Source of the DNA: Alectryocaccomicrobium faecavium
Lineage (GTDB): Bacteria; Bacillota; Clostridia; Christensenellales; Aristaeellaceae
Assembly: GCA_018713425.1 (NCBI GenBank)
Contig: DVOT01000070.1
Location: forward strand, 1-7,023
Direction: 5' to 3'
DNA: 7,023 nt
Shown here: positions 1 to 4,330 of the stretch, piece by piece
Layout: every line of letters starts with the position of its first letter
Position numbering within the stretch: the first letter of the stretch is position 1
Translations under genes and position numbers: made by a program
Notes under the pieces: model-generated
What the model saw: the letters and a program-made list of their open reading frames with translations, nothing else
Told to the model about the DNA's origin: nothing
Databases searched by the model: none

Positions 1-204
1 GCCGCGGAGAGAGCGCGGCAGGCGGCCGAGCATGTTCCGGAGCGAAGGGTGCCGGAGTTCGTGCGGGAGAGATTGAAACAACTCCGCGCCCAAGCGGCGG
101 CGCGGCGGGCGCGGGAGCGCGCGGAAAGCGAGGCGAGCTATCGAAAAGCGCTTGCCGCCTGGCTCGGCGATACAAGCGCTGAGAAAGCGGGGTGCTGCGC
201 GTGA
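1..204 (+). CDS. C-terminal fragment of an unrecognised Ala/Arg/Glu-rich protein (5' end outside window)
   Basis: Frame 1 is open from the first base to a TGA at 202-204, giving 67 residues with no in-frame ATG, so the gene must begin upstream of the window. The visible tail is very rich in Ala, Arg and Glu with heptad-like charge spacing, e.g. VRERLKQLRAQAAARRARER. It should form a long amphipathic or coiled-coil helix, followed by a short segment (YRKALAAWLGD) and a Cys-Cys near the end. Third codon positions are mostly G or C, as in the neighbouring genes, which favours real coding. It converges on the minus-strand operon, with 59 bp between the two stop codons. I do not recognise the family. 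It could also be a chance open frame in GC-rich DNA, because only 67 codons are visible. Confidence 0.5.
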   Translation, partial: AAERARQAAEHVPERRVPEFVRERLKQLRAQAAARRARERAESEASYRKALAAWLGDTSAEKAGCCA

Positions 205-263
205 ATGGCCTAGAAGCCTTCCGCCGCGGCACTCCAGGCGGGGCTCGCCCAAGGCCTGAGCGG
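205..263. terminator. Convergent intergenic gap with an imperfect inverted repeat (possible terminator)
   Basis: This 59 bp gap separates two convergent stop codons, where a bidirectional terminator would be expected. It contains an imperfect inverted repeat: gccttccgcc at 216-225 can pair with ggcgg at 237-241 and aaggc at 251-255, leaving a 9-base bulge (242-250). An alternative pairing is ggcct (207-211) with aggcc (252-256). Neither strand has a T-run after the stem, so it does not fit a canonical intrinsic terminator. The structure could be a chance product of GC-rich sequence. Confidence 0.2.
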
Positions 264-1562
264 CTACAAGCCCCGTTCTTCCAGCGCGCGGATGCGGCGG
301 CGGGCGAGCGTTTGCAGCACGATGAGCGCGATCAGCGCGGCGGCGAACAGGCTCCAGGGCAGATAGGGGAAGGGCGCGGCTTCCTCCTCCTCGTCCGCGC
401 TGGCGGCGGCGAGGGGCGCTTTCTTTTCGATGGTGGTGGAAAGGGGCAGGCTGGTTTCGTAATACTCGCCGTAAGCGTCCTCATACGAGAGCGTGACTGT
501 GCCGCTCACGGGGCCGACGAGCGCCTCGTCGCTGGAAACGCGGAAATTGGCGGTGGCGTCCTTGCTTTCGCCGGGCGCGAGATCGCCCGCCAGCACGCTG
601 CCGCCGCTGGCCAGCCCCGGCACATCGAAGGTGAGCAGCGCGTTGGAAAGCGGGGATTTGCCCATGTTCATGAGGGTGATGGTGAAGCTGGAAACGTCGC
701 CCTGCGTCACGCGCACGGGGAGCGCGGCCTCCGAATGGGCGAAGCGCACGCTCTGGCGCACGTCCACGGTGAATTTTTCCGCCACCGAAGTATCTTTGCC
801 CGCGCCATACGCGCCCTGCGCGCGGATCTCCACGCTGTGCGCGCGCGGCTCGGCGTCCATGGCCGCGCGGATGGGGATCTCCACGAGGGCGCTTTCGCCC
901 GCGGCCAGGCGGGAAACGCGCACGGTGTCCGAGCGCGCGGGGAACAGGCCGCCCGTGCTTTCCGCAAACACGATGGCGATGTTCTCCACGGCGCGCGTGG
1001 CGCTCTGGTTGACGAGGGTCAAAGAGAGGGTCGCCTCCTCCCCGGCCTCGATCCACGCGCCGTCCCCGGCGCGAAAATCCATCAGCAGCAGTTGGGGCAC
1101 TTCGCCGTTTTCCTGCCCGCCGGTGATGACGGCTTCCAGGGGGAAGCGCGCCTCCAGCGCGTTCCCCGCCGCGTCCACGCCGCGCACCGCGATGGAAAAG
1201 GGGTATTCGCCGTTCAGCCGGTCGCGGTAGAGCGGCACGCGGAAGGAAAACACCCAGGCTTCCACCGCTTCCCCGGCGAAAGAATGGCTCTTGCGCTGGG
1301 CCTGCGCGGCATGGCCCATGGCGAAGGGCGCGCTGGCGGGTTCCTCGCACACGAGTTCGGCGGTCAGCCCGCCCACGGCTTCGTCCGAAAGCACGGGCAG
1401 CACCACGCGCAGCGTGTTGCCCACCTCTTCGGGCGAATAGCCCATGTCGTAGGAGCGCTCCATGCCCTCGTAGGTGTGCGCGCCATCCAGCCAAAGCCCT
1501 TCGGCGCGCGCGCCCAGCGGCAACAGGCAGCAGAGCAGGAAAAGAAAAAGGGTGCGCTTCAT
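264..1562 (-). CDS. Secreted, C-terminally membrane-anchored CARDB/COG1361-like beta-sandwich protein
   Basis: The product is 432 residues from ATG 1560-1562. A signal peptide is clear: MKR, a Leu/Phe-rich core (4-15) and an AxA-type site GARA|EG after residue 20. The extracytoplasmic part looks like three beta-sandwich units. Residues 22-148 are an N-terminal module. Residues ~155-268 are CARDB-like, with TLSLTLVNQS and the LAAGESALVEIPI strand pattern. Residues ~272-378 form a second CARDB-like unit, with FTITLMNMGKSPLSN, then LAPGESKDATANFRV. An acidic linker (DEEEE, 390-394) precedes a TM helix (~401-419) and a short basic cytoplasmic tail (RRRIRALEER). The topology is therefore outside domain, one anchor, tiny inside tail. 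Such Ig-like modules bind proteins or glycans in other systems; no catalytic motif is visible. As the last gene behind two ABC permeases it is plausibly their surface accessory subunit, which is inference. The ATG was preferred over GTG 1577 because it gives the normal signal-peptide start and lies 9 nt after GAGG. Confidence 0.88.
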   Translation of the reverse strand: MKRTLFLFLLCCLLPLGARAEGLWLDGAHTYEGMERSYDMGYSPEEVGNTLRVVLPVLSDEAVGGLTAELVCEEPASAPFAMGHAAQAQRKSHSFAGEAVEAWVFSFRVPLYRDRLNGEYPFSIAVRGVDAAGNALEARFPLEAVITGGQENGEVPQLLLMDFRAGDGAWIEAGEEATLSLTLVNQSATRAVENIAIVFAESTGGLFPARSDTVRVSRLAAGESALVEIPIRAAMDAEPRAHSVEIRAQGAYGAGKDTSVAEKFTVDVRQSVRFAHSEAALPVRVTQGDVSSFTITLMNMGKSPLSNALLTFDVPGLASGGSVLAGDLAPGESKDATANFRVSSDEALVGPVSGTVTLSYEDAYGEYYETSLPLSTTIEKKAPLAAASADEEEEAAPFPYLPWSLFAAALIALIVLQTLARRRIRALEERGL

Positions 1563-1571
1563 AACCAATCG

Positions 1572-1577
1572 CCTCAC
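1572..1577 (-). promoter_or_regulatory. Ribosome-binding site of the anchored protein gene, overlapping the permease stop codon
   Basis: Read on the minus strand, GTGAGG at 1577-1572 contains the permease TGA stop (1576-1574) and a GAGG Shine-Dalgarno core (1575-1572), nine bases ahead of ATG 1562. GTG at 1577-1575 is also an in-frame alternative start overlapping the stop as GTGA. It would add five residues (MRRLV) before the signal peptide. Either arrangement implies translational coupling to the upstream permease. Confidence 0.55.
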
Positions 1578-4303
1578 AGTTCGCGGATGGATTCGACGAT
1601 GCTCGCGCGCGGAAGTCCGCGCAGCCTGGCGCGCAGGCCGAGATGGCAGGCGAGCAAGACCGCGGCCACATAGGCGGCGAGCAGCGCGGGCAGGCCCCAG
1701 GCGGGCAGGGAAGCAAAGACGGTGCTACGGAAATATTCGAACTGGCACAGCCCCAGCAGCAGCGCCGTGCTGAGCGCGGCTCCGGCCAGCGCGCCCGCGG
1801 CCAGCAGGATGCCCGCCTGCCGCCGGTACAGGCCCAGGATGGCGGAAAGCGGCGCGCCCACGGCCCGCAGGGTGCCAATGGTGCGCCGGTCCGCGCGGAT
1901 GCGGCCGGAGAGGGCGTTGTCCATCATGCTCAGCGCGATGGCCGTGAACAGCAAGAGCACCGTGCCCGCGGCCAGCAGCAGGTTGCGAGTGGTATCCCGC
2001 TGTTCGCGGAGAAAGGCAAACTGGGAATCGTACCGCGCGCCTTCCACGCGGGAGGCGATTTCGCGCAGGGCCTCATCGATCTGCGCCTCGGCTTCGGCAG
2101 GGGGCGTTTGCGCGAGCGCCACGCCGAATTCGCAGTATCCGTTCGCAAATAGGCCGAGCGCCTGCAGACCCGCGTGCGTGGTGATCACATCGCCATCTCC
2201 GCAGCCAGAGAGCAAGCCCATATTGCTGGCAGTTGCCCAGTCTACGGTCGCGCCGATGGTAGGCGATGCGTCGCGCCGTTCCAGATCCGCAGCGGTGACG
2301 GAAGGGTCTGCGCGGTTGGGCTGATATTCCCGCGCAAATAGCTGGCACAGGGGCAATTTCTGCCCCACCTGGAACGTGTCGTTGACGAATTCGCGGTATT
2401 GCGCCCCCGGCTCGAGTTCAGCAAAGGGTTGCTCGAAGTAGGTGTACATCACTCCGCCTTCGGGAAGCTCCTGCGACTGCTGATAGAGGATGTCCGGCGC
2501 GACTACGATCACCTCGCGGCCCGCATTCAGCGCCTCGATGTCGATTTCGCCATGTAGCGCTTCCCCCGCGCAGGCGAGGATGCGCTCCTCGGGCAGGGCG
2601 ATCACCTCCACGCCGAAGAGATCGCCCTCGATGCCCAGCTCGTTCTTCAGAGCCAGGTACGCTTCGCGCTCTTCGATTTCCCAGCCATCCGAGGTGGGTG
2701 AAGGTGCGTCCAGGTATGCGTTGCGATGGGGGGTGGGCCGCAGGTAGCCCGTCACCTCGTCCAGCACCAGGTTGCACGCCGCCCTCTGTGCGCAATCCAC
2801 GCGCGCCACATAGGGCAGCGACAGGATGTCTGCACGGTCGCTCTCGGTGAAGCGGGGCTGCAGGGCGGCTTCGTCGTAATATTCCTCGTGGCCGGAAGAA
2901 TAAACTTGCAGCTCGTAATCGTATTCCCATTCGTTGCCCAGGGAGGTGATGGCGTCGTCCATCACCAGGTACGCGCCGCAGAGCACCAGGAGGCACAGGG
3001 CGAGCAGGATGGGCACGCCCGCGCTTTGCCCGCGATGGAGGACGAGCGCGCGGCGGGCGGCGAGCGATTCCACGCGGAAGCGCTTTTGCGACTTGACCCG
3101 CGCGCGGTGCGCGGCGCGCAGAAACTGCGTATCGCGGATGGCCTGCATGGGCGAAACCCGGCCCGCGCGGCGCAGGGGAATGGCGGCGGCGAGCATCACG
3201 CACAGCACGGAGAAGGCCAGCGCGGCGAAAAGCAGCGCGGGCGGCGCGTAAAGCGCGCCCCGATCCAGCAGGCGCAGCAGCAGCGCGACGGCCAGGCAGG
3301 AAAGCGCGATGGCGGCGGGCGCGCACAGCAGGGCGAGCAGCAGCGCTTCGCGGCCAAAGATGCGGCGAATTTGCCGGCGGGTAGAGCCCACGGCGCGCAT
3401 CATGCCAATCTGCACGCTGCGCTCGGCCAGGTTGGCGGCAAAGGCGTTCACGATGCCCATGCCCGAGGCAAAAAGCAGCGAAAGCGCCACCACGCCGATG
3501 GCGAGCAGCACGGGCAGAACCTCGTCGAACAAAGCGGGGTCCAGGGAAATCTGGTAATCGTACAGGCAATACAGCCCGGGAACGGCCTGTCCGATTTGCG
3601 CTTCGGTGAGCGGCTGCGCGAGCTCGAGCAGCAGGTGCCGGGCGGGCAGCGAGCCGGGCTCAATCTCCTCCGCCCCGCTCGCCAGCGCGGCGGGAAAGCG
3701 CGTGTAGTGCATTTCAGAGGTCACGCGCGAGATTTCCAGATGCGAAGCCTTTTCCGCGAGGATGCCGGTGAGCGTGAAGGTGCGCGTCACTGGCTCGGAG
3801 GCGAGCTGATTGCGCCCCATCAGGGGATAAAAATACAGCGTGACGGCATCGCCCACCTGCGCCGCGAGGCGCAGGCGGCTCAGGGCGGAGGCTTCCAGCG
3901 CGATTTCGCCCGCCTGCTGCGGCATGCGGCCCTCGAGGCACGCGGGATGCGCCAGCGCGGCGGCGGTCTCATCGTACCGCCCGAAGGTCACGCGCGCGGC
4001 GTCTGCCTCCGGGGAGGCGGCGATTTCGCCGAACACCTCGACCGTGCCCACGCGCTGCGCGATGCCGGTTTGGAGGATTTCTTCTTCCGTGGCTTCGGCG
4101 TCGAGCAGGGCGATGTCCTGCTCGCCCATGCGGGCGTGGTAATCATCCAGCGCGGTTTTTCCCAGGCTCGCGGAGGCGAGCACGAGCGCCGTTGCAAAGA
4201 ATACGGCCAGAAAAATGCCCGAGGCGAGGGCGAAATAGCGCTTCTTCTGCCCGCGCAGGCTGCCCAGCGCCATGCGCGTCATGGTGAGGCGGTTGCGCTT
4301 CAC
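1574..4303 (-). CDS. ABC transporter permease with two FtsX cores (eight-TM type), paralog 1
   Basis: 909 residues. Layout: short cytoplasmic N-terminus; TM1 ~25-47; outer domain 1 ~48-260 (MacB periplasmic-core-like, with GDAVTLYFYP and FTLTGIL); TM2 ~262-284; TM3 ~319-343; TM4 ~351-375; basic cytoplasmic linker 376-426; TM5 ~427-447; large outer domain 2 ~448-771; TM6 ~773-795; TM7 ~828-852; TM8 ~866-886; cytoplasmic tail. Both FtsX signatures are present in cytoplasmic loops after TM2 and TM6: IGMMRAVGSTRRQIRRIF and IGTLRAVGAPLSAIL. SPMQAIR (384-390) and SIVESIREL (901-909) are the usual loop endings. Members of this superfamily work with a separate MacB/LolD-type ATPase in mechanotransmission or export of lipids, peptides or drugs; the substrate cannot be read here. 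The start is GTG 4301-4303, ten bases after AAAGGAG; ATG 4282 is the alternative. Outer domain 2 has six Cys (504, 510, 578, 653, 701, 724), three of them absent from its paralog. Confidence 0.93.
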   Translation of the reverse strand: MKRNRLTMTRMALGSLRGQKKRYFALASGIFLAVFFATALVLASASLGKTALDDYHARMGEQDIALLDAEATEEEILQTGIAQRVGTVEVFGEIAASPEADAARVTFGRYDETAAALAHPACLEGRMPQQAGEIALEASALSRLRLAAQVGDAVTLYFYPLMGRNQLASEPVTRTFTLTGILAEKASHLEISRVTSEMHYTRFPAALASGAEEIEPGSLPARHLLLELAQPLTEAQIGQAVPGLYCLYDYQISLDPALFDEVLPVLLAIGVVALSLLFASGMGIVNAFAANLAERSVQIGMMRAVGSTRRQIRRIFGREALLLALLCAPAAIALSCLAVALLLRLLDRGALYAPPALLFAALAFSVLCVMLAAAIPLRRAGRVSPMQAIRDTQFLRAAHRARVKSQKRFRVESLAARRALVLHRGQSAGVPILLALCLLVLCGAYLVMDDAITSLGNEWEYDYELQVYSSGHEEYYDEAALQPRFTESDRADILSLPYVARVDCAQRAACNLVLDEVTGYLRPTPHRNAYLDAPSPTSDGWEIEEREAYLALKNELGIEGDLFGVEVIALPEERILACAGEALHGEIDIEALNAGREVIVVAPDILYQQSQELPEGGVMYTYFEQPFAELEPGAQYREFVNDTFQVGQKLPLCQLFAREYQPNRADPSVTAADLERRDASPTIGATVDWATASNMGLLSGCGDGDVITTHAGLQALGLFANGYCEFGVALAQTPPAEAEAQIDEALREIASRVEGARYDSQFAFLREQRDTTRNLLLAAGTVLLLFTAIALSMMDNALSGRIRADRRTIGTLRAVGAPLSAILGLYRRQAGILLAAGALAGAALSTALLLGLCQFEYFRSTVFASLPAWGLPALLAAYVAAVLLACHLGLRARLRGLPRASIVESIREL
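2987..3469 (-). repeat. Near-identical core block, copy in paralog 1
   Basis: This block encodes residues 279-439 of paralog 1: end of TM2, first FtsX loop, TM3, TM4, cytoplasmic linker and start of TM5. By eye it differs from 5732-6214 at only about ten of ~483 bases, giving just two amino-acid changes (Ser307 to Ala, Arg348 to Leu). Flanking segments in both directions are clearly more diverged. Confidence 0.88.
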
Positions 4304-4313
4304 GGGGAATCAA

Positions 4314-4320
4314 CTCCTTT
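4314..4320 (-). promoter_or_regulatory. Strong Shine-Dalgarno (AAAGGAG) for the second permease gene
   Basis: On the minus strand AAAGGAG occupies 4320-4314, inside the 27 bp gap between the two permease genes (4304-4330) and ten bases before GTG 4303. This decides for the GTG start over the downstream in-frame ATG at 4282, which would be about 31 bases away. The gap shows no terminator hairpin or recognisable promoter, which supports co-transcription. Confidence 0.75.
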
Positions 4321-4330
4321 GCGGCGGGAA

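Noticed and set aside
1575..1577. GTG as start of the anchored protein gene
   Set aside because: It is possible as a GTGA overlap with the permease stop. However, ATG 1562 gives a standard MKR-type signal peptide and has GAGG nine bases upstream, so the later start was preferred.
192..1673. 493-codon plus-strand open frame opposite the anchored protein gene
   Set aside because: It is also codon-aligned antisense to the real gene at 264-1562 and open for the same reason. The product is low-complexity (His/Gly/Arg/Ala) and overlaps the end of the permease gene on the other strand.
481..1878. 465-codon minus-strand open frame in another reading frame
   Set aside because: It overlaps the anchored protein gene and the permease 3' end out of frame. 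Its translation is Arg/Pro/Gly/Ala-rich shadow sequence, whereas the alternative frame has a signal peptide, beta-sandwich patterns and a TM anchor.
3100..3122. Palindrome-like run of gc/cg dinucleotides (also near 5845-5865)
   Set aside because: It encodes the conserved basic linker (RAAHRAR) in both permeases and is explained by Arg/Ala codons in GC-rich DNA, not a binding site or terminator.
2418..3569. 383-codon minus-strand open frame inside the second permease gene
   Set aside because: It is an out-of-frame shadow of conserved FtsX coding sequence, with Arg/Pro/Ala-rich composition and no recognisable fold. The matching shadow in the other copy (5646-6248) is simply due to the duplication.
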